Translations under genes and position numbers: made by a program
Shown here: positions 1 to 13,769 of the stretch, one piece after another
Layout: every line of letters begins with the position of its first letter
Numbering within the stretch: the stretch's first letter is position 1
Origin: Cenococcum geophilum 1.58
Lineage: Eukaryota; Ascomycota; Dothideomycetes; Gloniales; Gloniaceae
NCBI GenBank assembly: GCA_001692895.1
Contig: KV748196.1
Coordinates: 2,170,001-2,234,000, forward strand
Direction of reading: 5' to 3'
Length of the DNA stretch: 64,000 nucleotides
The notes under the pieces: generated by a model
Databases searched by the model: none
What the model saw: the letters and a program-made list of their open reading frames with translations, nothing else
Told to the model about the DNA's origin: nothing

Positions 1-3000
1 CAAGTTACGGACCGTAATCAATAAGAATACCGAAAAGTCGACTATAGAGTGCCTGCAAATTCTTATCAAAGACCTCCGGCACCTATAGTACGGCCTTAAT
101 ATTAAGCTTTAAACGGACGACTTCCTATACAACAAGCTTATTACAGCTTACCAGGAAGTAGAACCCTACAAATACGCCTACTATAAGCCTGTAGACACCG
201 TAGCTAGTCTTATTAACGATTTACGGTCCTCCATTGTAACGTACGAAGTCTTAAACCCGCTAGATAGTATCTAAGCCTTTATCACGGACCTGCAAAACCC
301 GCAAACTAACTTAGACGCCTACTTTACGGACCGCCGCTACCGCTAGCAGCACCCGCATCGACCAGGTCCTACCCGTAACCCCTATAGCAACTTCTATACA
401 AAAGCATACCCCTGCAGACAAACTAGCTAAAAGTGCTTTATATGCAGTAAGGAAGGATGTTGGTCTACAAGGTATACCTAGGAAGAACGTGCTAAGTCCA
501 AGAAGAGATTTGATAACCGTATTAACCAGTTTATTTTGGAATACAAAGGAGAGGAAGTAGAAGAGCCTCCTAATGAGTCAATAGAAGCCCTTATAATTAA
601 CTTTAACTCAGATACTTAGGAACAGGAGACCTTAGAGACGTTTCTAACTACTTTTGGACCTTTTACGGACAGCTAAGCCTTTAATATTACGACCGTATTA
701 GCTGACCGCTCCTTCGTATACTTAATTGCACCCGAAAACTAGCCTATAAACATACCCGTTAGACCTATTATAGACGTCACGGACCGCGAATAGGACCCAT
801 TTGCATATATTACCACTAAACGCTATACCCCTAAAGAATTCTACGGCGTTATAATTGATATAGGTGCCTCTAAGAAATCTACTATAGGTTACGGATAATA
901 CCTTGTATATAAGACCACTATAAATGATAATACGGACATTAATACTATATAAACTGGGGCCGTAAATGTCTAATTCGGCATCGGCTTAACCATATTAATT
1001 GGATTAGTGGCAGTTAAGACCCTAATTGGCCTAGTTAACTTCCACGTAGTAAAAGCGGACACCCCTTTTCTACTCTGTTTTACGGATATAGATAGGTTAT
1101 AAGTTTACTATAATAATGTTACGGACACCGTAATTGGCCCCGCAACTGCCCCAGGAAGTAAGCATGTTACCCTACTAATTATACGACGATTTGGACACCC
1201 GTTCCTTATATAGGGAGAGACTTTATAGACCTACATTTAGGAATCTTTTGACTATAACCCGTGCTACCTTACCAGTACTAAAATCCACCAACTATACCGC
1301 CGCTTTGGCCACCCGTTAGCCGAAAAGCTATATAGAGTCCTTGAACGCTTTAGACACGACGACGTTAATAGGAAGGCAATCAACCACCTGACCAAATACT
1401 GCTCTTTTTGCTAGAAATACGGACGTTCCCTAAGCAGATTTAAGTTTACCCTTTATAAGGACCTTGACTTCAACCACTTAGTATACGTGGACATTATGTA
1501 TATTAACGGCAGTCCAGTATTATATATAATTGACGAGGCAACCCACTATTAAGCCGCCTGTTGGTTGCAAAATATATCTATAAAACATACTTGGGACATT
1601 TTACGGACCTACTAGATTGATACATACCTTGGACCTCCTAAGTATATTACCCACAACGCTAGTAGGAACTTTATCAGCAAGGAATTCTAATAGTATGCTA
1701 CGGCCATGGCTATTTTAATAAAAGCCGTTCTAGTTAAGGCGTACTGGTCTGTTGGGCTTGTTGAGCGAGCTCACCTAGCCCTATAGAGAGCTTACTAGAT
1801 TATTACGGACGAGTATAAGGATATCTAAAAGGAACTGGCTTTATAGATGGCCGTAAAAGCCGTTAATAACACCGCTGGCCCTAACGGACTAGTACCTACC
1901 CTCTTAGTTTACGGAGCCTACCTAAAGATAAGTAACCTAGGCCCTGCTGCCCCGTCTATTACGGAACAAGTAGCTATAATATAGAAGGCAATGGCCGAAA
2001 TAGTTAAATTACGGGCTAAATAAGCCGTTAACAGCGCTCTATATTACCGCAACGGACCTAACACAACTTCAGTTTATGACCTCCCGCTTAATTCTAAAGT
2101 CCTCATATGGCGTGAGAGCGGCAATTGGACTGGACCTTACCGTTTACTGGCCACAGAAGATGAAACGTGTTGTATATAACTCCCTAGCGGACCGACTAAC
2201 TTCAGAAGCACGTCCGTAAAACCCTATTTTCGGTCTAAAAATACCTGTGCCGTTAAATTAGATAAACTGGAAGCATCCGCCGAACTAGATAAACTAGAAA
2301 CACCCCTATCTACTCTAGAAGTCCCCCGCAAACCTACTAAACCTGCCGTAAAGCGTAGCCGAGGACGCCCCTAAAAGCACCCTATAACGGAGAACCCTGT
2401 AACAGAGAACCACCTAACCTCCGCAGGCACATTTATAAAGCAATCTCTGCCTACGGATATATTAGTTCTAGTATAGGAAACCCCTTTTACGGACTTATAA
2501 CGTAAAGAGATTAACGGACTACTTAAGAAGGGCGTCTTTGCGGTTATAACGGAGAAAGACGTTCCGCAAGGCGTCCGTATATTTAACTTACGCTTCGTTA
2601 ACGAGATTAAGCACCCTAGTACTAACAAAGCCTTTAAGAAGTTAAGGCTCGTTATATAAGCCTATAACGACTAGGGAAAGGGCTTAGTCCTTATATAATC
2701 GCCTATAATTTAATGAGTCAGTTAACAGATTATACTTGCACTTATGCCTGGACTATAGTAAACTAAGCCTATAGCCCTCTACTTACGGGATATCTTATAA
2801 GCCTACGTACAATCTAATACCTACCTAAGTAGGGACATCTTTATATAACTACCCCTCGAGCTTAACTTATAACTAGGAACAATTTTACGGGTTATAAAAC
2901 CCCTTTATAGAGTGCCAGAAGCTAGAAACCACTGGTTTAAAACGTACCACTAGCATTACGTCCGTAAACTTAAAACGGAACAGTTAACCTATAACCCCTG

Positions 3001-4395
3001 CCTTCTATATACACTATTAAACGGCCTTAGTATTATTGGACTCTAAATAGATAATACCCTCTTTATAGCGGACCGGACTTTTACAGACGCTAAAGAGAAT
3101 AAATTATAAAAGGCTAAGTTCCTAGCAAAGCCGCGAGAGTAGTTAACTAAGTAAACCCTAGTTAAGTTTAATAGAGGCTTAATTATATAAAAGGGCAACC
3201 TAATCTAGTTAACTTAGGAACGCCAAACTTAAAACTTAAGGCTCGTTATAGCAAAGCCTACGGACCTTACCAGTTCCCGCGGAGAGACCCGCAAGACCGT
3301 AAATATGAAGGACTAATACGTCGCATAATGTGTAAGAGGCGCCTATATTGCTATAGTCTGTCAACCCAAATCTGCCTACGACTTATCCTTTGCGGCCCAG
3401 GTAATAGATCCGCAAGAGGAAGATATTAAGCAGCTAAATAAGCGTATTTAGTGGCAAATTAACAATGCAATAAGAGGACTTACTTTTGTACCACTGGACC
3501 TAAATTCCCTTAGCGTAATAGTATTTATGGACGCCTCCTTTGCCAATAATAGGGACCTATCATCGCAAATCGGCTTCGTAATTGTACTTATGGACCGTAA
3601 TTAGGACGCAAATATACTATATTGGTCTTCAATTAAATGTAAACGAGTAACCCGCAGCGTACTAGCTTCTAAACTATATGCACTAGCCTATGGCTTTAAT
3701 ATAGCAGCCGCAATCAAATCAATAATCCAGAAGATCCTATAATTGGAGCAGCTACCCCTGGTTTTATGCACCGATTTAAAGTCCCTCTACGACTGCCTAG
3801 TTAAACTAGGTACGACATAGGAGAAGAGGCTTATGGTCGACCTAATGTGCTTACGTTAGGCCTACGAACGACATGAGATTACGGAGGTCAAATGGATCAG
3901 CACCGAAGACAACCCAGCAGATGCTATAACTAAGAATGGGTGGAACGAGACTAACGGAGCACTTACGGTTCATTTACGGCCCGTTGGAAGGCCGTACGGT
4001 CTACTTTACGGACCGCAAGTAGGACTTACGACCAGCTTAGAGCACCGTTTGGAAGGCAGCCCAGAAGGCACCTCGGGAGGGATTTCCTATGTATTTCTTT
4101 TGTGTTTTACGGCTCCATTGAAGCGATTACGGAGGTTAGATATAATTGAGTCATTTCCAAGTACCGCCAGTGTATGATTACAGCACGTGGTACACCAAAC
4201 GCGTGGTTACGCGTTTGGTGCACCAACCACTTAGGTGCTGACTAATCAGGGGGAGGCGCGTCAGTATATAGACCACGTAGTCTACCTCAATAGAATCGAC
4301 AGTCACCACTATCCTAAAGAGCATACGATACTATACGTATTTCGTGCCCCGGGATATGACTTACTTGTATTATTAAGTTAATACAAACAGATATA
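1..4395 (+). mobile_element. Ty1/copia retrotransposon, RIP-degraded, 5' end outside window
   Basis: Broken gag-pol frame reading left to right. Visible in order: a gag zinc knuckle (CFICSKEGC..., near 434-475), a protease-like VIIDIGAS (about 848-870), a GAG-pre-integrase segment with RRFGHP and a later CSFC (about 1,290-1,420), the integrase core from YVDIMYINGS (about 1,480-2,000), reverse transcriptase (about 2,500-3,110), and RNase H ending in NPADAITK near 3,945. Protease before integrase before RT is the copia order. Stops are mostly TAG/TAA at expected Gln or Trp sites, the RIP signature. The RT active site reads IDN instead of IDD. A 3' LTR follows (separate entry). The 5' LTR and gag start lie left of the window. 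The element cannot make a functional protein; it may sit inside gypsy copy A to its right. Confidence 0.9.
4170..4390 (+). repeat. Probable copia 3' LTR with strong terminal hairpin
   Basis: Non-coding sequence after the RNase H end and before homology to gypsy copy A. It holds a perfect 11-bp stem (CACCAAACGCG at 4,193-4,203 with CGCGTTTGGTG at 4,210-4,220, 6-nt loop). After one mismatch the stem continues for 4 bp. Hairpins near LTR starts are common in fungal copia elements. No second LTR is in the window, so both borders are estimates. Confidence 0.55.
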
Positions 4396-4399
4396 GAAT

Positions 4400-7300
4400 A
4401 GAAGGCCTTAAATACTTATATTATAGCGTTTACCTATCTACTTTGTCTTAAGAAAGTTTATAAGAAGGTCTATTTTAAGGAGTAGAAACTTATAGAATAA
4501 GGTCTATAGAAACTTAGTAATAAAAGAACTAACTCTCCTCTACTAGTAAAGGAAATAACTTTAAGTAGTTCCGCAGTCGCTCTTCCTAGGTCCCCCTTAA
4601 GTAACTTATTTTTTAATAATTTTTCCCTATCTATATTACCTGACCTATTTTCTTCTAATACTTCTATACCTTTCCTATAGTATTCTTTAAATTTTCTAGT
4701 AGCTCCTAGGTAGTTTCATTATAGCCTATCTACTTTACTTTATACTATATTTTATTATCTATATCCTTATAATTAACGATCTTTAAAACTTGCTATTTAT
4801 CTTCCTCTTATCCTCTATACGTGTCTACTTTATAAACTAGTGGCTTAATATTTCTATATACTAGCTCTAGCATTATAATATGCTATATAGGGTAGATTTT
4901 TATTCTAGCTAGTAGGTTTAACTTAAACGTAACTAGTAAAATCCTCTAAATAATTTTAAAAGGTCCTAATCTAATATAGTCCAACTTTTTACTTAGTTGT
5001 TAACTCTTAAAATTTTTGTATAGTAGCTATACTTTATCTCCCTCCTTAAGATCTAGTCCTTTAGATCTTTTAGTATTATAGTACTTCTTTATTCTTTACT
5101 ATACTACCTTAGCTGTTTCTATAAGGTTTTTATAAAGAATTATTAAAGTCTCCATTCTTTTTTTGGCTGTGCTACTTATCTTCTTTACTTAGCGTAATAA
5201 TAATAATATTCTTAGTTTGTATCCGTAATTCGCCTTAAATAGTAATATACCTATTTCTTCCTATAGTGTGGCATTATATATAAACTATATAACTAGTAAT
5301 AATAATACCTAATTATTCTATATATAATTAATATAATGCCTTAAATACTGCTCTAGTGTCTAATTTAATCTTTCTATTTAACCGTCTGTCTGTAGATAAT
5401 ATATAGTAGAAGTTACTACTTAAACTCCTTACTCCGCTAAAAATACTTTCTAGAATGCTACTATAAATCTTAGATCTCTATCTAATATAATTTTGCTTAG
5501 TGCTCTATACCTTATAAATACTTCCTTAATATAGATTTTAGCGATATCTTCTACTAAGATTTCTTCTATATATGCTATAAAGTATCCCCACTTTATAAGC
5601 TTATTTACTATTACTAAAATTACATTATAATCTTATCCGGTAATAGGATCTTTTAACTTTAGTAACTTAATAATAAAGTCCTATAATATAACCTCCTATA
5701 GTCTTTCTGGTATTTTAATAGGTTATAGCCCTCTATACGGCTTATACCTTATTAGTTTATTTCTTTAGCAATCTAAATATTTCTTAATAATTTTCCATAC
5801 TAAACCCTAGATTCTATTAATAATATACTCCTCTTAGAGTCTTAATACTAAGCCCATGGCTCTGTTATGTTCTTAAGTTATTTCCTTATAAAAGTCTTTT
5901 ATAAAATACTCTGTTATGCTTTTTAGGATATACTTAGCTTCTTAATTCTTATATATATTTATCTATAGATCTTCTAGCTATACCTTTAGAATTCTTTATA
6001 CCTAAAAGCTTTCTGGTATCTTATAGACTCTTTCTAACTTTTTCTCTTAAGTTATTATAATTTTTGGATGATTGTATCTAATTAACCTATCTATATCTTT
6101 TTATAATAAAGCCCCTAATGGCTTCTTATTATTTTGTAGTTTAGCCTTTCTACTTAAAGCGTCTGCTTATACATTATCTATACCCTTAGTATGCTAAATC
6201 TTAAAATAGTAGTCTATAAGTATTTCTGCCCATTTAACCTATTTTTAGTTAAGTTCCTTTATTATTAGGAATCCTATTAGGTTCTTATAATCCATCTTAA
6301 CTATAAATAGTTTTTCTATTCCTTATAAGAATACCCTTTATTCTTTTAGTGCTATAACTATACCTAATAACTCCTTGTTATAGATGTTATAGTTTAGTTC
6401 TGGTAGTATTATCTTTTAACTATAGTATACCACTAGGTGCTATTTATCTTTATATTTCTATAGAAAGTACGCTCCTAATGCAAAGTCTAATACATTTATC
6501 TTAACTACTGTCTCTAACTTTAGTTAGTAGATTTTAAGGATTAGTTTCTAGGTAAATAACTCCTTAAGTTCTTTAAACAATTCTTTCTATTCCTTTTTCT
6601 ATACCTATAGTTCCTCTTTCTTTATTAATTAAGTAAATAGCTTAATATTCTTTAACTACTGCGCTATAAACCTCCTATAGTAATTGCAAAACCCTAGAAA
6701 TAATCTTAACTGTGTAACATTCTCTAGTTCTTGCTAATTTACTATAGCTTTGACTTTCTTTAGGTCCATGCTTAGTTTGCCTAGCTTAATAATAAATCTA
6801 ATAAAATTGGTCTTCCTTATAAAGAACTCGTATTTCTTAATTGCTACTAGCATCTGTTCTTCTTATAGTCTCTTTAAAACCTATTTAATGTGTTCCCTAT
6901 ACTCTTCCTTACTTATTAAGTAGATAATAATATTATTAAGGTATACTATAACAAACTTATTAAGGTGTTCTCCTAATATATTATTAATTTGCTTTTAGAA
7001 TATTACTAGTGCGTTTATAAGCCCAAATTATATAACTAATAGCTTATATAGTCCTTCCTTTAACCTAAAGGCTGCCTTCTATTTATTACCTTCCTTAATT
7101 CTAATCTGATGGTACGCCTATCTTAGATCTATCTTTGTAAAGATTTGCGCATTACCTATCCTATTTTAGATTTCGCTAATTAAGGGTAAAGGATACCTAT
7201 CCTTTCTCATAATATTGTTTAATTGTCTATAGTTAATGTATAACCTAAGTTTTCCGTTTTTCTTTAGTACGAATAGTACTGGATAACCCGCTAATAATTG

Positions 7301-10300
7301 CGATAGTCTAATATATCCCTTTTATAAGTTTTCCTAGATAAACTCTTTTAATGCTTTACTTTCTTCTTTGGTAAGCTTATAGGTTAAAAAAAACCATAGA
7401 CTTATTTTTAGTTTTAACTCTATTTTATAGTCCTATACTATATACTCTAACAGCTTTTCACTTTCTAGTAACTATAACTTTTTGCTATATTTATAGTATC
7501 TCTTTAGTATATAACTTAATCCTTAATTAGTCTCCTTATATATCGCTCTAACTTAGTATTATACTAACTTAGTTTATTATTACATCTTATATTATTAAGT
7601 ATTTTTAATATTAACCTAACCTATAACCTAATTAATCTTTAGATTATATTCCTGTAACTAAGGTATTCCTAGTATCGCCTTATTATTCCCTAATAGTAAT
7701 ATATTAAAAGACATCTTAATTTATCTCCCTTTAATGGTTAACTAAATAGGTCCTATTTTAAGATTAATAATGCCTCCTCCATAGGCTATTGGATCTCCTA
7801 AAATTGTAACTAATAAATATAGGTGCTCCTTCTCTCTATATAGTAGTCCTATCCTTTTAACTATTGTTGGTAATATATGGTTCCTTATTACTTTACTGTC
7901 TACTAATGCTTTAAACTGCTAATCTTACTATTTAATTCTTAGATTTAGGTGTTATCCTTAAATTTCTTTAAGGGTCTAAGGCTCTACCACTAGCTCCCTT
8001 TGGTCCTGTAGGCCTCTACTTTTCCCAACTAATAGCTGCTAGATCCTATTTGTACTTAGTTTAACTTAGGCTAATACTTAGTTTGTTTCTTTTCTTTAAT
8101 ATACTATAAACAGGTGTTCTCTGGATATTCCTACTATTATTGTTTATCTAGGTATTCTTCCGTAAGGAATCTTCTTAGTTAAAGTATTAAGTCCCCTTGT
8201 TCTTAAACTTCTATAGGGTGCTAATTATATATATACTTGGCGTTTCTGTATTTTATCTTATTTAGTGCCTAATATATTCTTACTAGGTACTTCTAGTTCT
8301 TATCTTTTAGTACTCTATATATATTATACGCGTTATCTATATATATAATCCATGCCAACGTATAATACGCCTGGTATCTTAGGTTAACTCTTAGCTTATC
8401 TTTATTCTTAAGTTTAAACCTTTCTTATGTTAATCTAAGCGTTGCGACTTTATTCGCAGGTACTAAGATTCGTCTCTCGCTTTTTTAATCCTCTAATTAC
8501 TTCTCTAGATCCTTTAATATTATAATTAAGGCTCCTTTGATGTAAGTTATAGCCTTTTCCGTAATTAGGTGGTTTTAAATAACTTATTCATCTAACTATA
8601 TATAGAAATCTTCCTACTCATTACTGTGTTGTTGTCTATACTACTTTTAGTACAACTCCTTAAGTGTATATAGTCTGTCCGTAAGAAAGTATCTTCTTAT
8701 TACTGTATCGTAATAGCCTTTTATATATTATTTTTTGAACCTAGTTAGAATCCCTAAATCCTCTTCTTGTTCTAGTTTGGTAAGCCACTTAGCTCTTAGT
8801 ATGCCTATCTTAGGTCTATTAGTAATTCTTTATATAGATACTCTATCCCTTATACGTCCTAATATTCTAGATCTCTTATTTAGTTTCTGTTCTTACTATA
8901 AGGTAATTCTTGCTCTAAATTTCTCTATAGTTTCTTTCTTTTCGCGTCTTATAAGTGGATCCTTAAAGTCTTCTTACTTCTTAATTCCCTCATTAATGGT
9001 CCTTATCCGTATATTAAAGTCTTAGTCCTATAGAATCCTTAATCCTAAGCTTGCTTCTAACTTAAGCTTAGCTCCTACCTTAGTCCAACTAGGCTTAGGT
9101 ATTCTCATCTCGTTTTAAGAGTCTTAAATCTCACTTATCTTGTCTTAAGAGTCTTATGCCGTTAGGAACTCTTGTCTTAAGCTTATTCGTATATTACTAA
9201 ACTAAGCTACTGCTCTACTCTATCGGTTATCGTCCGTTATAGGTCTCTAAGCATACCTTATCTTATCTTAAGAATCTTAAGCCTTTAGCCTTTTACCTTT
9301 ATTAAGTGGTAAATTAGCACTAGCACTTATCTGCTTACTTAGTCTCTATAAGATACTCTTCCTTCCGTCTCGTAAAGCGATGGATACCGTATCCAACGGT
9401 GTTATAATACCCGTTATTAAACCTTGCTCTATAGTAGTCCTAGTCTCTACTTCTAATATAACTTCTCTAAGGTTTATATATTCCTAGTAAACTACCTTTA
9501 TTACCTTATTGTTACTAAATATTTCGCCTATATTAAATTCATCGTCCTTAATATCCGATCTGCGAGATAGTTCGTTAGTGCCTTTATACTTTATTAATTC
9601 TAGCTCTTATAGCTAATAGCTTGCGCCATACTTAGCGTCTTTATAAATTTGGTATACGTTATTATAATAAAACGCGAAACTTTTAATTAAACACTCTTTT
9701 GTTCCTCGTAGTACACTGTTGTCCCTCTATATATGTATATCGTCTGCTAGTCTGGTTCCCTTTATTATATAGTAACTCTAACTATCTTTATAATCCCTAG
9801 TGAAATAACCTTATTTCCTGCAATTTATGTAAGCTCCGTCTCTAAACCATTAACTTTATTATAGAGTCCGCCTAAACGTCTTCTACTGCTAAGATCCCTG
9901 ATTTAGCCTTTGCTCTTTAGTCCTATAATTACTTAATCCTTAACCTCTAGGTTTCTATAGTTTCTTACTCTATCTCTTATAGGTTTCTTTAGTACCACTT
10001 AGGTCTATTAGCTCTGCGCCATACCATAGTTTCTAACTTAGCTTTAGTTATTACGTACTCTGCGCCTTATATAACTATAGAACTCTATCCTAACCTCTCT
10101 TAGTCTATTCCCTTTAGAAGATCCTATTGTTAATCTTAATCGCTTAATCTATTAATTCCCTTAGGGTGTCCGCATCTTCTATTAGAATAATTATATCCTA
10201 GACTTTAGCCTTAAGTCCCTATTTATACTGTGCCATAAGCGCCTTATTATTTCACTTAACTTATATAGCTAGCGTTTAGAACTGCGTTATATACTTAATT

Positions 10301-11297
10301 ACTAAGGTTCGTTGCGTAATGTCTTGGAGTTTTCTTTCCGCTATAGTCGTTGCCTCTAGATCTCTAAATATTTGTATAAGTCGCTCTACAAACCCTCCCT
10401 AACTTAAGAACATAAACCGTACCTCTTAGTTAGTTATTATTATTCCATTTGCTTGTATCTCTGTAAGGTAAGGCTTAAACCATTTAAGTGCTCTTCCTAA
10501 TAAGAACAATCCTGCGTATGCTACTTAATCCATAGTTATTGCCAGCTTTACTCCCTCTTACGTAACCTTAAAGTGTATTTACGTAAGGAATCCTTTAAGC
10601 TTTAATCTCTCTTCTAAGAATCTTTTAATTAATGGTAACTTAACCTTTGCTGCTCTTATCCTATTAATCCTATTTTTAAGTATCGCATTATTTTCTATTA
10701 GTTGGTTAACTATCTCTTATAACTGTCCTACTGTTATAGGTTATTATAAGTTAGTATCTACCATACTGGTGTCGTTACCTGATCTCGAAGTAGTTACCGC
10801 CGTTAATGGCGTTGTGGTGGCTGCTTTTAGTAGCATGTTATTTAACTTCTTAAAACCGTAACTGTGGTAGTGATTGTGTAACGGAATCTTGTAGTAAGAA
10901 CTACGGTAGGTCCTATTAATAGGCTAGGTGTGTAGGTATTACAGGAAGTCAACAACGTAATAATAACTAGTGGAGTGGTTGCCTAATAGATTAACTCTAA
11001 TTATATTCTAAGAATCACTATAAGGAAGGAACTATCTAGGTAGGGACTAAGGGTCCTTAAATACACAATTATACTCCTATGAAATCCTTCTTATACGTGA
11101 TGTATGTGTTATACATAAGGTACGTAAGTTCCTCTCGTTCCTCTCGTTTAATACGTAGCACGTTATGTGACCTCAGTTACCATTCCTCGTTACATAGTTC
11201 TACCGGTTCCATTCTGGACCGTGCCTATATTAACTAACTAGCTTCTTCCGACTCCTCTTCTAGTAGTCGTAACATTGTACTTAAAGCGTCCGTAATA
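4400..11297 (-). mobile_element. Ty3/gypsy family 1, copy A (chromovirus), RIP-degraded, 3' end missing
   Basis: Homologous along its length to copies B and C. Reading right to left: 5' LTR (10,877-11,297), gag start codon at 10,834-10,836, a long gag-side region to about 8,000, protease/RT (RT box near 6,920-6,950 reads YLNN), RNase H, integrase, and a chromodomain-like end near 4,685-4,810. Homology fades around 4,400-4,440, next to the copia LTR, so the 3' LTR is missing here. The simplest reading is that the copia element inserted into copy A. The right LTR abuts family 2 gag sequence with no gap, so copy A probably inserted into that element. Many stops of TAG/TAA type; non-functional. 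Confidence 0.88.
10877..11297 (-). repeat. 5' LTR of gypsy family 1 copy A
   Basis: 421 bp. On the + strand it runs TGTAACGGAA... to ...CGTCCGTAATA, the reverse complement of the copy C LTR, whose ends read TATTACGG...GTTACA. TG/CA ends have partly become TA by RIP. It is followed at once by family 2 gag homology. Confidence 0.9.
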
Positions 11298-12764
11298 TAT
11301 AAGAAGCAAGCTCCTTAATTACTAAGGGCCTATATTTAGGGGTTACTATATATAGGCCGGGTGTACACCGGACCTATAGTAGGGGTAGCTACGCAGCTAG
11401 CTGCTAGGTTAACTATAGGCTAAGCGGCCGGTGCTATAGGGGTTGCCGATTATACCAGGGCACTATAGGCTGTTCTTACAGTACTTGCGGCCTAGTTTAT
11501 AAGGTTTCTAGTTTTTAGCTAATTAGCGCGTACCTTAATGCGACGGAGGCCTTAGTTAATAGCTAGGCAATAGTCTATAAGTTCCTTTAACGTCTATACT
11601 ATAGTATAAGCTAGCAATATAGCCCGCTATAAGTCCAGGGTAAGCTTATTAAAGAGGTCTAGTAGTAGGTCTTTCTAGGAAATCTAGGCCTGCCTAGCCA
11701 GGTATAGAAAGCGGGTCTAAAAGGCCAAAAAGCTCTCCATTATTTTCATATTTAGGCTTTTATAGCTAAAGCAGGCGTTTTATACTTTAAAAGGGTCTTT
11801 ATAAATAGAAGATAAGTATTTAATTATTTCTTCTTTAGAGATAAAGGGGTCTGTTAAGTCTTTAGTATATTACGAGCGTAAATACGTCTAGGCGTCTCCG
11901 CCAGTACGGCCAAAGACATAGGCCATCTTAGCTTAGGGGGTAGGAAAGTGGTCAGCATTAACTTTAAGCTTATCCCGTAATTAAAGCTTCCAGTTATTAA
12001 ATATTAGGTTTATTCCATCCATAAGTAGCAGGGGATCCGCGACCTTTACTAACCACTTTAGTGCTGTATAGGTCTTAATAGATCCACTAAAGCGCTAGGA
12101 TAGGGCCTAAAGGACTATAGCAAGTCTTTAGTTATCTAATAATAACTTATTATTAGATATAGGGGTATCTCTAGCTTTAAGCAGCTCTTATAGTTATTTA
12201 ATTTTAGTATTAGCTACCGCAAGCTCCGCCTAGGGGGTTAAAACGTTAATTATTTCTTTATCTAAAGTATTTAAGGGTCCTACAGCTGCTTTGCCTGCTG
12301 CTATATTTCGTGGTATAGTAATAGGGGTATTAGGTAATTCTAGGTAATTTCTTTAGGGGTTCTAGTCTGTGCGTATCTTATAGGTCCTTTCCTTAAGGTT
12401 CTATTCTTTTCTTTTAGGTCCTATCCTTGTGGTCCTAGTAATATCCTTAGGGTCTTATTCTATGCTCTTATCCTATTTATAGTCTTGTAGATATATTTAA
12501 GTTCCTTCTTAGGAAGAAAGAGTAGAATAAGCTTTAGATAATATTAGCGACTCAGTTAATTAAGGCACGAGCACAGTATAAGGGACGCGTAAGCCTATAC
12601 GATTGGATTGTCTATAAACGAGAATCTAAAGCTAGAGAAAGGAAAGGAGAAGAAGAGCAGCGCTAGTTAACGTAGGGTTCTTTTATGCGGTCCTCTAGTC
12701 ACGTAATCGCGAAGTTCTGCCAAGTTCTGCCTGTGTTCTGCTAAGTTCTGCCAGTGCCGTAATA
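11298..12764 (-). mobile_element. Ty3/gypsy family 2 fragment F (gag + 5' LTR)
   Basis: About 1.2 kb with clear collinear similarity to 18,010-19,239 of the complete family 2 element, then an LTR. It starts inside gag next to the zinc-knuckle region, exactly at the edge of copy A's LTR, which suggests interruption by copy A, with the rest left of the window or lost. The gag start region lies near 12,305 on the minus strand, equivalent to 19,015 in the complete copy. It has heavier transition damage than the complete element. Non-coding now. Confidence 0.85.
12542..12764 (-). repeat. LTR of family 2 fragment F
   Basis: 223 bp, + strand TATTAGCGAC... to ...GTGCCGTAATA, matching the 234-bp LTRs of the complete element over most of its length. 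Its inner part differs: a repeated AAGTTCTGCC-type motif replaces the AACTGTCTG motif of the complete copy. Confidence 0.85.
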
Positions 12765-12766
12765 AA

Positions 12767-13535
12767 TGGCTATTTTAAGTAGATAGGCAGAGCTTCAATT
12801 ACTACCTAAGGGCGCTCTATTTAAGGTTCCTCTAAAGGCTCGCTGGCAGCTACCACCTAAAAAAAAGTATAGTAAGGCCAACTAGCGCGGCAAAATAAGC
12901 GCTGAGATTACTAAATGCGCTACTAACGTCGCTGTATAAGAGTTCTAAAAGGAAAGATAGGAGGAGGCCTAGAAGTATATACCTGCTTAACTAAGCGGTA
13001 GTATAAATCTTAGCCACTTTCTAATCTAAAACAAAGAACCGGCCGATAAAGTAGATAAGGATATTAAGGAGGATAAGGAGGATAAGCAGTAATTGTTTAA
13101 TAAGCCGTCGGTGTTATATAACGAAGTTTTAGGGGGGTTAAAGGACGAGGTAGTTATTTTGGAAACGGGGGAGGACAATAACTTATGGCTTAATAATGCG
13201 GAAGTACTCCAAGGTACCATATTAGACGATCCTCACCAAAATATTAGTAAGAAGGAGCCTATCGCGACCCATTTGGTACCTAACAATTATTAAAAGCCGC
13301 TACCTCTCCTGCTCTATTAATCTAGTAGAGCGGCGCGCACTAGAGCTTAAAGGACCTATACTTAATTAGCTCGTAGTAATTATATATTAATCTTAGGTAA
13401 TACTAACAAGGGTCCTAGTAATCCTAAGCTAAAAGAGGTTAGTATTCTATTAAAATTAAAGTAACTGCAATAGGGGGCTTCTATAGACGCGCATAAGGCT
13501 CATAAAGCTAGCGTACTTGCTATTAGGTCCCCTAA
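12767..13535 (+). pseudogene. Unidentified degraded reading frame, split by a gypsy insertion
   Basis: Between fragment F and the complete family 2 element, one + strand frame is readable with scattered TAG/TAA stops at likely Gln positions. The longest open part is 13,093-13,293 (66 aa, starts MFNKPSVLYNEV). A charged stretch rich in Lys/Asp/Glu precedes it near 13,030-13,090. If one TSD copy is removed, the frame resumes after the insertion at 19,474 as a basic segment (KAKRTRSNKKGKD...) ending in TAG at 19,561. I do not recognise the family. It could be a transposon protein or an old gene. The stop pattern says it was RIPed, which implies it was once repeated or lay close to repeats. Confidence 0.5.
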
Positions 13536-13769
13536 TATTAGCGACTCAGTCAATCAAGGCACAAGCACGGCAAAAGGGTCGCGCAAGCCTATACGATTGG
13601 ATTGTCTATAAACGAGGATCTAAAGCTAGAGAAAGGAAAGGAGACGGAGGGCGGCGCTGCTCGACGTTATATACGATCCTCTGGTCACGTGACGGCAACT
13701 GTCTAGAACTGTATACGACTGTCTATAACTGTCCGCCATAATCCACCGGTTTCCACCAGTGCCGTAATA
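13536..13769 (-). repeat. 3' LTR of element G
   Basis: 234 bp, nearly identical to 19,240-19,473. Differences seen are transitions of the RIP type. Its + strand start reads TATTAGCG where the other LTR has TGTTAGCG. Confidence 0.92.

Noticed and set aside
2371-2628. 85-aa minus-strand frame
   Set aside because: Antisense to the copia RT start; no independent coding signal.
8735-9025. 96-aa + frame, with relatives at 32,857-33,081 (+) and 37,161-37,355 (-)
   Set aside because: They are antisense shadows of the family 1 extra region in copies A, B and C.
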